Shown here one piece after another: positions 1 through 10,095 of a DNA stretch of 64,000 nt (its first letter is position 1; each line of letters begins with the position of its first letter). The notes under the pieces were generated by a model. The model was not told where the DNA came from. It ran no database searches and worked only from the letters and a program-made list of their open reading frames with translations. The translations under genes were made by a program, and so were the position numbers. The stretch is from assembly GCF_029814935.1 (NCBI RefSeq), contig NZ_CP104582.1, forward strand, positions 4,154,001 through 4,218,000. Direction: 5' to 3'. The DNA comes from Pseudomonas sp. GD03919 (GTDB lineage Bacteria; Pseudomonadota; Gammaproteobacteria; Pseudomonadales; Pseudomonadaceae).

Positions 1-33
1 GCAGATCAGCAACAGGGATTTCTTCGAGGTCAT
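1..33 (-). CDS. Possible 5' end of a divergent gene cut by the window edge
   Basis: On the minus strand an ATG at 33-31 opens a frame reading MTSKKSLLLIC before the window ends. A basic start followed by a run of Leu/Ile looks like the beginning of a signal peptide or membrane anchor. A GGAAG ribosome-binding-like sequence lies about 8 bases upstream of the ATG. Only 11 residues are visible, so no family can be named. If real, it is transcribed away from ahcY and shares the 34-224 intergenic stretch, in which I see no other gene. Confidence 0.4.
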   Translation of the reverse strand, partial: MTSKKSLLLIC

Positions 34-224
34 CGACGCAACTTCCGGACACCAGGGGGCGCCAGTATCGCGGCTCGTCCCGGTACGGCCAAGCGACCTC
101 TTGTCACAACAGCTGTCAACACGCGCAGCGCTCAGCCCAGGTTCAGCTACACGTGATCAGCCCCGGCTCAAGGTGCGGCACGAAACAGGGGGAAGCGTAA
201 GCGACAGCAACCGGACGGAAAGCC

Positions 225-253
225 TTGGGTGTAGACACACGGCTCGCTATAAT
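225..253 (+). promoter_or_regulatory. Sigma70 promoter of ahcY
   Basis: A perfect -10 hexamer TATAAT (248-253) lies 17 bases after TTGGGT (225-230), an acceptable -35. Transcription should start near 260, about 40 bases before the riboswitch aptamer. The -10 is bracketed by an exact inverted repeat, GCTCGC (242-247) and GCGAGC (256-261), which could be an operator. Confidence 0.7.
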
Positions 254-300
254 CGGCGAGCTTTACCGCGACCGGCACCGCTCCGGTCGCTCCCGCCACC

Positions 301-1795
<1,495 letters not shown>

Positions 1796-1797
1796 TG

Positions 1798-1874
1798 CGT
1801 AGGGTGGATAAGCCCCTGGCTTATCCACCGCCGACTTCCCGCAAGGTGGATGGGTAAACGCCGTCCACCCTACG
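1798..1874. repeat. Imperfect palindromic intergenic repeat between ahcY and metF
   Basis: Outer arms CGTAGGGTGGA (1798-1808) and TCCACCCTACG (1864-1874) are exact inverted copies. An inner GGATAAGCC/GGCTTATCC hairpin lies within. It belongs to the GTAGGG palindrome family also seen at 34241-34290. It may act as an mRNA-stabilising or partly terminating hairpin between the two genes. Confidence 0.7.
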
Positions 1875-1894
1875 TCTCCAAGGCTAGAAACCCT

Positions 1895-2740
1895 ATGAGC
1901 CAAGAACGCCGCTACAGCTTCGAATTCTTCCCCACCAAGACCGAAGCCGGGCATGAAAAACTGATGGATGTGGCGCGCCAGCTGGCGACCTACAACCCCG
2001 ATTTCTTCTCCTGCACCTATGGCGCCGGCGGCTCGACCCGCGACCGCACCGTCAACACCGTGCTGCAACTCGATGGCGAGATCAAGGTACCCACCGCACC
2101 GCACCTGTCCTGCGTGGGCGACAGCAAGGCAGAGCTGCGCGAGCTTCTGAACCTGTACAAGGATGCCGGCATCAAGCGCATTGTTGCCTTGCGTGGCGAC
2201 CTGCCATCCGGCATGGGCATGGCCAGCGGTGAGCTGCGCTACGCCAACGATCTGGTCGAGTTCATTCGCACTGAAACCGGTGATCACTTCCATATCGAAG
2301 TGGCCGCCTACCCGGAGATGCACCCGCAGGCGCGCAACTTCGAGGACGACATCGCCAACTTCGTGCGCAAGGCCAAGGCCGGCGCCGACAGTGCCATCAC
2401 CCAGTACTTCTTCAACGCCGACAGTTATTTCTACTTCGTCGAGCGCGTGCGCAAGCTGGGCGTGGACATTCCAGTGGTGCCGGGCATCATGCCGATCACC
2501 AACTACAGCAAGCTGGCGCGCTTCTCCGACGCCTGTGGCGCGGAAATCCCGCGCTGGGTGCGCAAACAGCTGGAAGCCTACGGCGACGACAGCGACAGCA
2601 TTCGCGCCTTCGGCGAGCAGGTGATTACCGAGATGTGCGAACGCCTGCTGCAAGGCGGCGCGCCGGGCCTGCACTTCTACAGCATGAACCTGGCCGCCCC
2701 CAGCCTGGCCATCTGGAACAACCTCAAACTGTCACGTTGA
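1895..2740 (+). CDS. metF: 5,10-methylenetetrahydrofolate reductase
   Basis: FAD-dependent TIM-barrel enzyme that reduces methylene-THF to 5-methyl-THF, the methyl donor for homocysteine methylation. From the ATG at 1895 the product is 281 residues, beginning MSQERRYSFEFFPTKTEAG with the family EFFPTK signature. Further conserved stretches are CTYGAGGSTR, ALRGDLP and AITQYFFNAD. The longer in-frame start at 1850 falls in the intergenic repeat and is rejected. It lies 99 bases after ahcY, probably in one transcript, so the SAH riboswitch may act on it too. Downstream ppnN follows after 75 bases. Confidence 0.97.
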   Translation: MSQERRYSFEFFPTKTEAGHEKLMDVARQLATYNPDFFSCTYGAGGSTRDRTVNTVLQLDGEIKVPTAPHLSCVGDSKAELRELLNLYKDAGIKRIVALRGDLPSGMGMASGELRYANDLVEFIRTETGDHFHIEVAAYPEMHPQARNFEDDIANFVRKAKAGADSAITQYFFNADSYFYFVERVRKLGVDIPVVPGIMPITNYSKLARFSDACGAEIPRWVRKQLEAYGDDSDSIRAFGEQVITEMCERLLQGGAPGLHFYSMNLAAPSLAIWNNLKLSR

Positions 2741-2815
2741 CAGCTCCCTCCGGGCCGTCCACACGGACGGCCTGTCTGCGTCACACTCCGCCTTGCCGCC
2801 GAAGGATCGCCCCTC

Positions 2816-4189
2816 ATGCTCAAACGCTCCACGATCAACGCCTCCGTCAGCCCCAAGGGCAGCCTGGAAACCCTCTCCCAGCGCGAAGTGCAGCAACTGC
2901 GCGAAACCGGCTCGGGCAGCGTCTACCGCCTGTTCCGCCAGTGTGCCCTGGCGATCCTCAATACCGGTTCGCACAGCGACAATGCCAAGACCATCCTCGA
3001 GGCCTATCCGGACTTCGAAGTGAAGATTCACCAGCAGGATCGCGGCATCCGCCTGGAACTGATCAACGCACCGGCCGACGCTTTCGTCGACGGCGAGATG
3101 ATCGCCAGCACCCGCGAGATGCTGTTCAGCGCCCTGCGCGACATCGTCTACACGCAGAGCGAGCTGGAGAACAAACGTATCGACCTGGACAGCTCAGAAG
3201 GCATCACCGACTACGTCTTCCACCTGCTGCGCAACGCCCACACCCTGCGCAGCGGCGTAGAGCCGAAGATGGTGGTGTGCTGGGGCGGCCACTCGATCAG
3301 CACCGAGGAATACAAGTACACCAAGAAGGTCGGCCACGAACTGGGCCTGCGCGGTCTGGACATCTGCACCGGCTGCGGCCCGGGCGTGATGAAGGGGCCG
3401 ATGAAGGGCGCCACCATCAGCCATGCCAAGCAGCGCAACCTCACCGGCCGCTACCTGGGCCTGACCGAGCCGGGCATCATCGCCGCCGAGGCACCGAACC
3501 CGATCGTCAACGAGCTGGTGATCCTGCCGGATATCGAGAAGCGTCTGGAAGCCTTCGTCCGCGTCGGCCACGGCATCATCATCTTCCCGGGCGGCGCGGG
3601 TACGGCCGAAGAGTTCCTCTACCTACTGGGCATCCTCACCCACCCGGATAACCAGGACCTGCCCTTCCCAGTCATTCTCACCGGCCCGAAGAGCGCTAGT
3701 AATTACCTGCAGCAGCTGCATGATTTCATCGGTGCCACTCTCGGCGCAGCGGCGCAGCGGCGCTACCGCATGATTGTCAACGACCCGGCTGAAGTCGCCC
3801 GCGAAATGGTCATCGGCATCAAGGCCGTGCGTCAGTTCCGCCGCGAGCGCAACGACGCCTTCCACTTCAACTGGCTGCTGAAGATCGACGAGAGCTTCCA
3901 GCACCCGTTCGAGCCGACCCATGAAGCCATGGCCGGCCTCAACCTGACCCGCGAGCAGCCATTGCATCAGTTGGCCGCCAACCTGCGTCGGGCCTTTTCC
4001 GGCATCGTCGCCGGCAACGTCAAGGAGAACGGCATCCGCCTGATCGAGGAACATGGCCCGTACGAGATCCGCGGCGAAACCACTATCATGCGTCCGCTGG
4101 ATCGCTTGCTGCAGGCGTTCGTCGAGCAGCATCGCATGAAGCTGCCAGGCGGCAGCGCCTACGAGCCTTGCTACCGGGTAGTGGACTGA
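2816..4189 (+). CDS. ppnN: Nucleotide 5'-monophosphate nucleosidase PpnN (YgdH/LOG family)
   Basis: Cytoplasmic enzyme that hydrolyses the N-glycosidic bond of purine and pyrimidine nucleoside monophosphates to base plus ribose 5-phosphate. In E. coli the homologue responds to (p)ppGpp. The product has 457 residues, the usual length. An N-terminal domain (about 1-145) precedes a Rossmann-like LOG core. GGHS lies at 157-160, TGCGPGVMKGPMKG at 185-198, and the lysine-decarboxylase-like PGGAGTAEE at 258-266; these carry the phosphate and ribose contacts of the family. The ATG at 2816 follows an AAGGA ribosome binding sequence. It is a stand-alone gene 75 bases after metF with no clear promoter seen. 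Confidence 0.93.
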   Translation: MLKRSTINASVSPKGSLETLSQREVQQLRETGSGSVYRLFRQCALAILNTGSHSDNAKTILEAYPDFEVKIHQQDRGIRLELINAPADAFVDGEMIASTREMLFSALRDIVYTQSELENKRIDLDSSEGITDYVFHLLRNAHTLRSGVEPKMVVCWGGHSISTEEYKYTKKVGHELGLRGLDICTGCGPGVMKGPMKGATISHAKQRNLTGRYLGLTEPGIIAAEAPNPIVNELVILPDIEKRLEAFVRVGHGIIIFPGGAGTAEEFLYLLGILTHPDNQDLPFPVILTGPKSASNYLQQLHDFIGATLGAAAQRRYRMIVNDPAEVAREMVIGIKAVRQFRRERNDAFHFNWLLKIDESFQHPFEPTHEAMAGLNLTREQPLHQLAANLRRAFSGIVAGNVKENGIRLIEEHGPYEIRGETTIMRPLDRLLQAFVEQHRMKLPGGSAYEPCYRVVD

Positions 4190-4237
4190 GCAATAAGCAG
4201 GCTTCCGGGGCGCGGGCAAAATCGCTAATCTGGCGCA

Positions 4238-4996
4238 ATGCTATCTATCCAGCGCCAGCTCGTCGCCATTTTGCTGCTAGGCTCCATCGCGTTCTCCGCG
4301 CGCGGAGAAACGTTGCGCCTGGTTACGGAAGCCTGGGCGCCGTATGTCTATGAAGAAAATGGCCAGGCGGCCGGCCTCGACTATGAGATCACACGCGAGG
4401 TCCTGCGCCGCCTGGGTATCGAGTTCGACCTGCAGTTCCTGCCCTGGAAGCGCTGCCTGCTGGCACTGGAGCAGGGGCTAGCCGACGGCATTCTGGACAT
4501 TTTTCATCTGCCAGAACGTGAAGCGAGCATGCGCTTCGTCGAAGAGCCACTGAGCGACGTCGAATTCGTGCTGTTTCACGCGCGCAATCGCCCCTATCCC
4601 TATGAACGCCTGGAAGACCTGCGCGATCTGGTGGTCGGCATCTCGCCCGGGTATTGGTACGCCAATGAAAGCTTCCGTACCTCGACCCTGTTCAGCCGCG
4701 AGGAGGCGCCGACCCATGAAGCCAACCTGGGCAAACTGATTCGTCACCGGGTCGACCTGGTGGTCAGCGATCGTCGCGCCGGGCTCTACCTGGGCGCACA
4801 ACTGGGCCTGCTCGAACAAATCGACTACAACCGCAAGGCCGTCGGCCGCGACCGCCTGTATCTGGCATTGCGCAAGGATCCGGCGTTCGAGCGCCTGGCC
4901 AGCGACTTCGCCCGCGAGCTGCGCCGCTTCAAACGCGAGCCTGCCTATGCGGAACTGCAACGGCGCTACGCCAACCCCGATCGGCTCAGGCCGTGA
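4238..4996 (+). CDS. Periplasmic solute-binding protein, amino-acid type (SBP family 3)
   Basis: The 252 residues start with a signal peptide (MLSIQRQLVAILLLGSIAFS, cleavage probably after ARG near 24). The mature protein opens ETLRLVTEAWAPYVYEENGQ and then AAGLDYEITREVLRRLG, the classic beginning of family 3 binding proteins. A hinge region around FHARNRPYPYERLEDLRDLVVG marks the second lobe. No permease or ATPase gene is adjacent, so it may be an orphan sensor-like binding protein, as many Pseudomonas paralogues are. The ligand cannot be told. It is 48 bases downstream of ppnN with a weak ribosome binding site. Confidence 0.85.
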   Translation: MLSIQRQLVAILLLGSIAFSARGETLRLVTEAWAPYVYEENGQAAGLDYEITREVLRRLGIEFDLQFLPWKRCLLALEQGLADGILDIFHLPEREASMRFVEEPLSDVEFVLFHARNRPYPYERLEDLRDLVVGISPGYWYANESFRTSTLFSREEAPTHEANLGKLIRHRVDLVVSDRRAGLYLGAQLGLLEQIDYNRKAVGRDRLYLALRKDPAFERLASDFARELRRFKREPAYAELQRRYANPDRLRP

Positions 4997-5035
4997 ACCA
5001 ACCGACAGGCTGGTAGCTGCGCAAGGCCTCAGCTC

Positions 5036-5044
5036 TGTTATACT
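5036..5044 (+). promoter_or_regulatory. Extended -10 promoter element upstream of rhlE2
   Basis: TGTTATACT forms an extended -10 (TG, one base, TATACT at 5039-5044). No good -35 is present at 17 bases, which is usual for extended -10 promoters. It leaves a leader of about 130 bases before the start at 5184, a length often seen for RNA-helicase mRNAs. Confidence 0.5.
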
Positions 5045-5183
5045 CGGGGCTTCCCGCCAGGCTTGCGCCCGGATGCTGGTGCTCTAAAGCCAGCAGTACC
5101 GGACGGGATCACGCCCCCCAATGCGTGATTCAAGCCAGGCTCTACACCCCCAGGGCCACGCCCTCACTAGTACAGGATTGCTC

Positions 5184-7079
5184 ATGTCCTTTGCCTCCCT
5201 CGGTCTCTCCGAGGCTTTAGTCCGTGCGGTCGAAGCCGCCGGCTACACCCAACCCACTCCGGTGCAACAGCGGGCCATTCCCGCCGTGTTGCAAGGTCGC
5301 GATCTGATGGTGGCGGCCCAGACGGGTACTGGCAAGACGGGCGGTTTCGCCCTGCCCATTCTCGAGCGCCTGTTCCCGGACGGTCACCCGGATCGCGAAC
5401 AGCGCCACGGCCCGAAACAACCGCGCGTACTGGTGCTGACACCGACCCGCGAGCTGGCCGCCCAGGTGCATGACAGCTTCAAGCTGTATGCCCGCGACCT
5501 GAAATTCGTCAGCGCCTGCATCTTCGGCGGCGTTGGCATGAACCCGCAGGTTCAGGCGCTGGCCAAGGGCGTCGATGTGCTCGTCGCCTGCCCCGGACGC
5601 CTGCTCGATCTGGCCAACCAGAAAGCCATCGACCTGTCGCATGTGGAAATTCTCGTGCTCGATGAAGCCGACCGCATGCTCGACATGGGCTTCATCCACG
5701 ACGTCAAGAAGGTGCTGGCCAAGCTGCCAGCCAAACGCCAGAACCTGCTGTTCTCGGCCACCTTCTCCAAGGACATCACCGACCTCGCCGGCAAGTTGCT
5801 GCACAACCCCGAGCGCATCGAGGTCACCCCGCCGAACACCACGGTCGAGCGTATCGAACAACGCGTCTTCCGCCTGGCCGCCAGCCACAAGCGCGCCCTG
5901 CTCGCTCACCTGATCACCCAGGGCGCCTGGGAACAGGTGCTGGTATTCACCCGCACCAAGCACGGCGCCAACCGTCTGGCCGAATACCTCGAGAAACACG
6001 GCCTGCCGGCTGCCGCGATTCATGGCAACAAGAGCCAGAACGCCCGCACCAAGGCGCTGGCCGATTTCAAGGCGAACAAGGTGCGCATCCTGGTCGCCAC
6101 CGATATCGCCGCCCGCGGCCTGGATATCGACCAACTGCCGCACGTGGTCAACTTCGAACTGCCCAACGTCGAGGAAGATTACGTCCACCGCATCGGCCGT
6201 ACCGGTCGCGCCGGCCGTAGCGGCGAGGCCATCTCGCTGGTCGCCCCGGACGAAGAGAAGCTGCTGAAAAGCATCGAACGCATGACCAAGCAGAAGATCC
6301 CCGACGGTGATCTGCTGGGCTTCGATGCCAACGCCGTGGAAGCGGAGCGCCCGGAAGTGCGCGAACCGCGCCAGCCGCGCAATGCAGGCCAGCAGAAAAA
6401 GCAGAAGGCCGAAGGCGGCGACAAGCCCAAGGGCGAGCGCAACAACGGCGGTCGCCGGGACAAGGGCAAGGACAGCGGCAAGGAACAGAAAGCCAAGCCG
6501 CAACAAGCCCAGAACCGCAGAGGCCAAGGCCTGCGTAGCGGCGGCCAGGGCCAGGCTGTGGCAGCCATCCCGGCGCTGCCGCCGGATCGTGATCCGGAAG
6601 AATTCCTCGACGACGAGATCGACAACTTCGGCAACCGTGTCGACTACGTCAGCCCGAACCAGAACAAGCAGCAGGGTCGTGGTCGACGCTCCGGTGGCGC
6701 ACCAGCCAATGGCGCTGCGCAGGGGCAACCACGCCAGAACGGCAAAGGGCCGCGCAGCAATAACGGCGGCAGCAATGGCGCGGGCAAGAACCGTCGCCAG
6801 GGTGGCGGTCAGGCCGGCCAAGGTGGTCAGGGCCGTAACGGCGGCAATCGTGGCCGCGGTCGCCCTGCCAGTGACGGCCGGATCACCTCGCTAGACCGCG
6901 ACGAGCTGCCACGTTCCGATGCGGCCGTGCGCAACCCACGTGAAAAGCAGCCGATCATCATGCACAAGGGCTCGCGCCTGGATCGCTTCCCCACTGCCGA
7001 GCAACTCGACGAGCTGAGCAACAACTCTCGCCCGCGCGGCGAGAAGCCGGCCCTGCTGACGCGCAACCGCGACGAGTAA
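5184..7079 (+). CDS. rhlE2: DEAD-box RNA helicase, RhlE2 type
   Basis: ATP-dependent RNA helicase. From ATG 5184 the product is 631 residues and starts [20 protein letters not shown]. The Q motif PTPVQQ is at about 24-29, Walker A AQTGTGKT at 45-52, PTRELA near 87, DEAD at 160-163, SAT at 191-193 and [11 protein letters not shown] near 337-347. After the RecA core (about 380) comes a basic, low-complexity tail of roughly 250 residues rich in Gly, Gln, Asn, Lys and Arg, ending in an acidic-basic segment. This long tail is typical of Pseudomonas RhlE2, known to contact RNase E and RNA. An upstream in-frame start at 5121 is less likely. The gene ends at a strong terminator. Confidence 0.93.
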   Translation: MSFASLGLSEALVRAVEAAGYTQPTPVQQRAIPAVLQGRDLMVAAQTGTGKTGGFALPILERLFPDGHPDREQRHGPKQPRVLVLTPTRELAAQVHDSFKLYARDLKFVSACIFGGVGMNPQVQALAKGVDVLVACPGRLLDLANQKAIDLSHVEILVLDEADRMLDMGFIHDVKKVLAKLPAKRQNLLFSATFSKDITDLAGKLLHNPERIEVTPPNTTVERIEQRVFRLAASHKRALLAHLITQGAWEQVLVFTRTKHGANRLAEYLEKHGLPAAAIHGNKSQNARTKALADFKANKVRILVATDIAARGLDIDQLPHVVNFELPNVEEDYVHRIGRTGRAGRSGEAISLVAPDEEKLLKSIERMTKQKIPDGDLLGFDANAVEAERPEVREPRQPRNAGQQKKQKAEGGDKPKGERNNGGRRDKGKDSGKEQKAKPQQAQNRRGQGLRSGGQGQAVAAIPALPPDRDPEEFLDDEIDNFGNRVDYVSPNQNKQQGRGRRSGGAPANGAAQGQPRQNGKGPRSNNGGSNGAGKNRRQGGGQAGQGGQGRNGGNRGRGRPASDGRITSLDRDELPRSDAAVRNPREKQPIIMHKGSRLDRFPTAEQLDELSNNSRPRGEKPALLTRNRDE

Positions 7080-7090
7080 GCTGCCACGCC

Positions 7091-7126
7091 AACAAAAACG
7101 CCACCCCATGGGGTGGCGTTTTTGTT
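7091..7126. terminator. Bidirectional rho-independent terminator
   Basis: A perfect palindrome, AACAAAAACGCCACCCC from 7091 and its reverse complement ending at 7126. The stem is GC-rich and runs into T tracts on both strands. It lies between convergent rhlE2 (+) and yceI (-) and should stop both. Confidence 0.95.
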
Positions 7127-7183
7127 ATTGCCGCAGGCTGAACATGCGGCCACATCAGGTGGCCGCTAGAGCGGTCGTTTTCC

Positions 7184-7759
7184 TTACTTGCGGATGCCTT
7201 CGATCGAGATGATCAGCTCGACGGTTTCCGAAGCCGGGCCGAGATCCTTGGTGATGTCGAAGTCCTTCAGCTTCAGGGTGGTGGTGCCCTCGAAGCCGGC
7301 ACGGTAGCCGCCCCATGGGTCCTTGCCTTCGCCGATGAACTTGGCCGCGATCACCACCGGCTTGGTCACGCCATTGAGAGTCAGGTTACCGGTGACGTCG
7401 GCAGTGCCTTCGCCAGTGGACTTGACCGAGGTGGATTCGAAGGTGGCGGTGTCGTGCTTGCTGACATTGAGGAAGTCGGCACTGCGCAGGTGCTTGTCAC
7501 GCTCGGCATGGTTGGTGTCGACGCTGGCAGTCTTCAGGGTCACGTTGACCTTGCTCGCCTCGGGGTTGGCAGCGTCATAGCTGAACGTACCGTCGAAATC
7601 CTTGAAGGTGCCGTACAGCCAGCTGTAGCCCAGGTGGCTGATCTTGAAGTTGACGAAGGCATGCTGGCCTTGCTTGTCGATGACGTAGTCGGCGGCCATG
7701 GCCTGACCGCCAATCAGAGCGGAGCCCAGAACCAGTGCAGCGAGGGCGTGCTTCAACAT
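7184..7759 (-). CDS. yceI: YceI family periplasmic lipocalin-like protein
   Basis: Periplasmic beta-barrel protein of the YceI family, which binds isoprenoid-type lipids. The product has 191 residues with a signal peptide [22 protein letters not shown] cut before [13 protein letters not shown]. The mature part shows the family run of alternating strands: [19 protein letters not shown], an [13 protein letters not shown] strand and [12 protein letters not shown]. In P. aeruginosa the syntenic gene is pasP (PA0423), described as a secreted protease; the sequence here shows only the YceI fold, so I name it by family. It lies 60 bases downstream of a cytochrome b561 gene in the same direction, the usual yceI-cybB pairing. 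Confidence 0.9.
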   Translation of the reverse strand: MLKHALAALVLGSALIGGQAMAADYVIDKQGQHAFVNFKISHLGYSWLYGTFKDFDGTFSYDAANPEASKVNVTLKTASVDTNHAERDKHLRSADFLNVSKHDTATFESTSVKSTGEGTADVTGNLTLNGVTKPVVIAAKFIGEGKDPWGGYRAGFEGTTTLKLKDFDITKDLGPASETVELIISIEGIRK

Positions 7760-7819
7760 GGGGTGTTCTCCTTGCGAGGTTGTCGATCTATGTGGGCCTT
7801 GGCCCGGTTATGAAATGCT

Positions 7820-8365
7820 TCAGCGCCCGAACATCCGCAGCAGGGTGCTGTCGCGGTCGATGAAATGATGCTTGAGTGCAGCCAGGCCATGCAGGCCAGC
7901 GAAAATCACCAGGCCCCAGGCCAGGTATTCGTGGATGGCGCCGGCAATGTCTTCCTGTTGCGGGATGCCACTCAGGGTGGCCGGCACGCTGAACAGCCCG
8001 AATACCTCGATGCCACGGCCATCGGCGGTGGAAATCAGGTAACCGGAGAGCATCACGCCAAACAGGCCGAGATAAAGCAAGGCGTGGCCCAGTCTGGAGG
8101 CCTGGCGAGTGAGCTTGCCATGGCTGGCAAGCGGCACGGGCGCCGGGTTGAGCAAACGCCACAGCACGCGCAGGAGCATGACGGCGAACAGGAGGATGCC
8201 AATGCTCTTGTGCAGGTCAGGCGCACTCTGCCGCCACGGGTCGTAATAGCTAAGCCCCACCATCCAGAAGCCAAGGCCGAACAGGCCGAATACGGCCAAC
8301 GCGACCAGCCAGTGCAGCAGCACGCTGACCAGACCATAACGAGCAGAGGTGTTGCGCCATTGCAT
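7820..8365 (-). CDS. Cytochrome b561 family protein
   Basis: Di-haem inner-membrane cytochrome of 181 residues with four predicted membrane segments: around SVLLHWLVALAVFGLFGL, IGILLFAVMLLRVLW, ALLYLGLFGVMLSGYLI and YLAWGLVIFAGLHGLAAL. Candidate haem ligands are the histidines in LLHW, DLHKSIG, IHEYLAW and GLHG or KHHF. The family moves electrons between quinol and periplasmic or superoxide-type acceptors; the acceptor here is unknown. It is the first gene of a likely two-gene unit with yceI. Its upstream region holds an AT-rich inverted repeat (8440-8464). Confidence 0.88.
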   Translation of the reverse strand: MQWRNTSARYGLVSVLLHWLVALAVFGLFGLGFWMVGLSYYDPWRQSAPDLHKSIGILLFAVMLLRVLWRLLNPAPVPLASHGKLTRQASRLGHALLYLGLFGVMLSGYLISTADGRGIEVFGLFSVPATLSGIPQQEDIAGAIHEYLAWGLVIFAGLHGLAALKHHFIDRDSTLLRMFGR

Positions 8366-8439
8366 GGGGGCTTTCCTAATTCAGATTCCGAGCAAGACTA
8401 ACGGCAAATATATCGATTTAAAGCGGAAAATTTCGCTAT

Positions 8440-8464
8440 GAAATATCAGGAAATGCGATATTTC
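8440..8464. repeat. AT-rich inverted repeat upstream of cytochrome b561 gene
   Basis: GAAATATC (8440-8447) and GATATTTC (8457-8464) are exact inverted copies separated by nine bases. ATTTCGC also occurs directly repeated at 8430-8436 and 8460-8466. The stretch is markedly AT-rich against its surroundings and sits in the divergent region between cybB (-) and bioA (+), as an operator would. No known regulator site is recognised. The rest of 8366-8621 shows no gene. Confidence 0.5.
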
Positions 8465-8621
8465 GCGCTTCCTCCCTCAAGCCGACCCCGTTGGCATGAC
8501 GCGCCGCCCATGGAGTTCCCCGGCAACGGCAGCAGCGGTACATTCTGCCAGACCAGCGGCAACGCCGTGACTCGGTGACAGCTTCTGGTAGGCTGTGCCG
8601 CCGAACCCTGGGAGATAGCTC

Positions 8622-10028
8622 ATGAGCCTGAACGATCACTGGATGCAACGCGATCTCGACGTGTTGTGGCACCCCTGCACCCAGATGAAGGATCACGAGC
8701 GCCTGCCGCTGGTAGCGATTCGCAAGGCGTCCGGCGTGTGGCTGGAAGACTTCGACGGCAAGCGTTATCTGGATGCCGTCAGCTCCTGGTGGGTCAACGT
8801 CTTCGGTCACGCCAACCCACGTATCAATGCGCGCATTCGCGAGCAACTGGACAGCCTTGAGCACGTGATGCTCGCCGGCTTCACCCATCAGCCGGTGATC
8901 GAACTGTCCGAGCGTCTGGTGCAGATCACCCCGGCCGGCCTGAACAAGGTGTTCTACGCCGACAACGGCTCCTCGGGCATCGAGGTGGCGCTGAAGATGA
9001 GCTTTCACTACTGGCTCAACAACGGCCAGGCGAACAAGAAGCGCTTCGTCACCCTGAGCAACAGTTATCACGGTGAAACGGTCGCGGCGATGTCGGTGGG
9101 CGACGTGTCGCTGTTCACCGACACCTACAAGCCGCTGCTGCTCGACACCCTCAAGGTGCCCAGCCCGGACTGTTACCTGCGCCCGGAAGGCGTGAGCTGG
9201 GAAGAGCATTCGCGCGTCATGTTCGCCCACATGGAACAGACCCTGGCCGAGCATCACCACGAAGTCGCCGCGGTGATCGTCGAGCCGCTTATCCAGGGTG
9301 CCGGCGGCATGCGCATGTATCATCCGGTCTACCTCAAGCTGCTGCGCGAGGCCTGCGACCGCTATGGCGTGCACCTGATCCATGACGAGATTGCCGTCGG
9401 CTTCGGCCGTACCGGCACGATGTTCGCCTGCGAACAGGCCGGCATTACCCCGGACTTTCTGGTGCTATCCAAGGCACTGACCGGTGGTTACCTGCCGATG
9501 GCTGCGGTGCTGACCACCGATCAGGTGTACAGCGCCTTCTATGACGACTACGCCACGCTGCGCGCCTTCCTCCACTCGCACACCTACACCGGCAACCCGC
9601 TGGCCTGCGCCGCCGCGCTGGCAACCCTGGATATCTTCCGTGACGACGATGTGATCGAACGCAACAAGGCCCTGGCGGCACGCATGGCCAGCGCCACCGA
9701 ACATCTGAAGGATCATCCGCATGTCGCCGAGGTGCGCCAGACCGGCATGGCCCTGGCCATCGAGATGGTTGCCGACAAGGCGAGCAAGACGGCCTACCCC
9801 TGGCAGGAGCGACGCGGTCTGCGTGTCTATCAGCACGCCCTTGGCCGTGGCGCCCTGCTGCGCCCACTGGGCAGCGTGTTGTATTTCCTGCCGCCTTACG
9901 TGATCACCCCCGAGCAGATCGACTTCCTGGCCGAGGTGGCCAGTGAAGGCATCGATATCGCCACGTGTGAGTCGGTCAGCGTCGCGGTGGATAATCGCCA
10001 CTACCCGGATCATCGCGATCCGGGCTGA
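8622..10028 (+). CDS. bioA: Adenosylmethionine-8-amino-7-oxononanoate aminotransferase
   Basis: PLP enzyme of biotin synthesis that uses SAM as amino donor to make 7,8-diaminopelargonate. The 468 residues include the PLP-binding lysine at about 284 in LSKALTGGYLPMAAV, preceded by HDEIAVGFGRTG. The N-terminal WHPCTQMKDHE is characteristic of BioA rather than of other class III aminotransferases. The ATG at 8622 follows GGGAGATAG. The other bio genes are not nearby, as usual for Pseudomonas where bioA stands apart from bioBFHCD. rsmE follows 67 bases later on the same strand. Confidence 0.96.
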   Translation: MSLNDHWMQRDLDVLWHPCTQMKDHERLPLVAIRKASGVWLEDFDGKRYLDAVSSWWVNVFGHANPRINARIREQLDSLEHVMLAGFTHQPVIELSERLVQITPAGLNKVFYADNGSSGIEVALKMSFHYWLNNGQANKKRFVTLSNSYHGETVAAMSVGDVSLFTDTYKPLLLDTLKVPSPDCYLRPEGVSWEEHSRVMFAHMEQTLAEHHHEVAAVIVEPLIQGAGGMRMYHPVYLKLLREACDRYGVHLIHDEIAVGFGRTGTMFACEQAGITPDFLVLSKALTGGYLPMAAVLTTDQVYSAFYDDYATLRAFLHSHTYTGNPLACAAALATLDIFRDDDVIERNKALAARMASATEHLKDHPHVAEVRQTGMALAIEMVADKASKTAYPWQERRGLRVYQHALGRGALLRPLGSVLYFLPPYVITPEQIDFLAEVASEGIDIATCESVSVAVDNRHYPDHRDPG

Positions 10029-10037
10029 GCCTGAGGC

Positions 10038-10059
10038 GGTGCGCGCAGCGCACCCTACG
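10038..10059. repeat. Short palindrome ending in CCCTACGG between bioA and rsmE
   Basis: GGTGCGC (10038-10044) pairs with GCGCACC (10048-10054), followed by CTACG. This is the same GGTGCGC...GCGCACC motif as at 47399-47415 and looks like a half-copy of the GTAGGG intergenic repeat. Confidence 0.5.
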
Positions 10060-10095
10060 GCTAGAATTCGCGCCTCTTTTCAAGGTGGGTAAACC

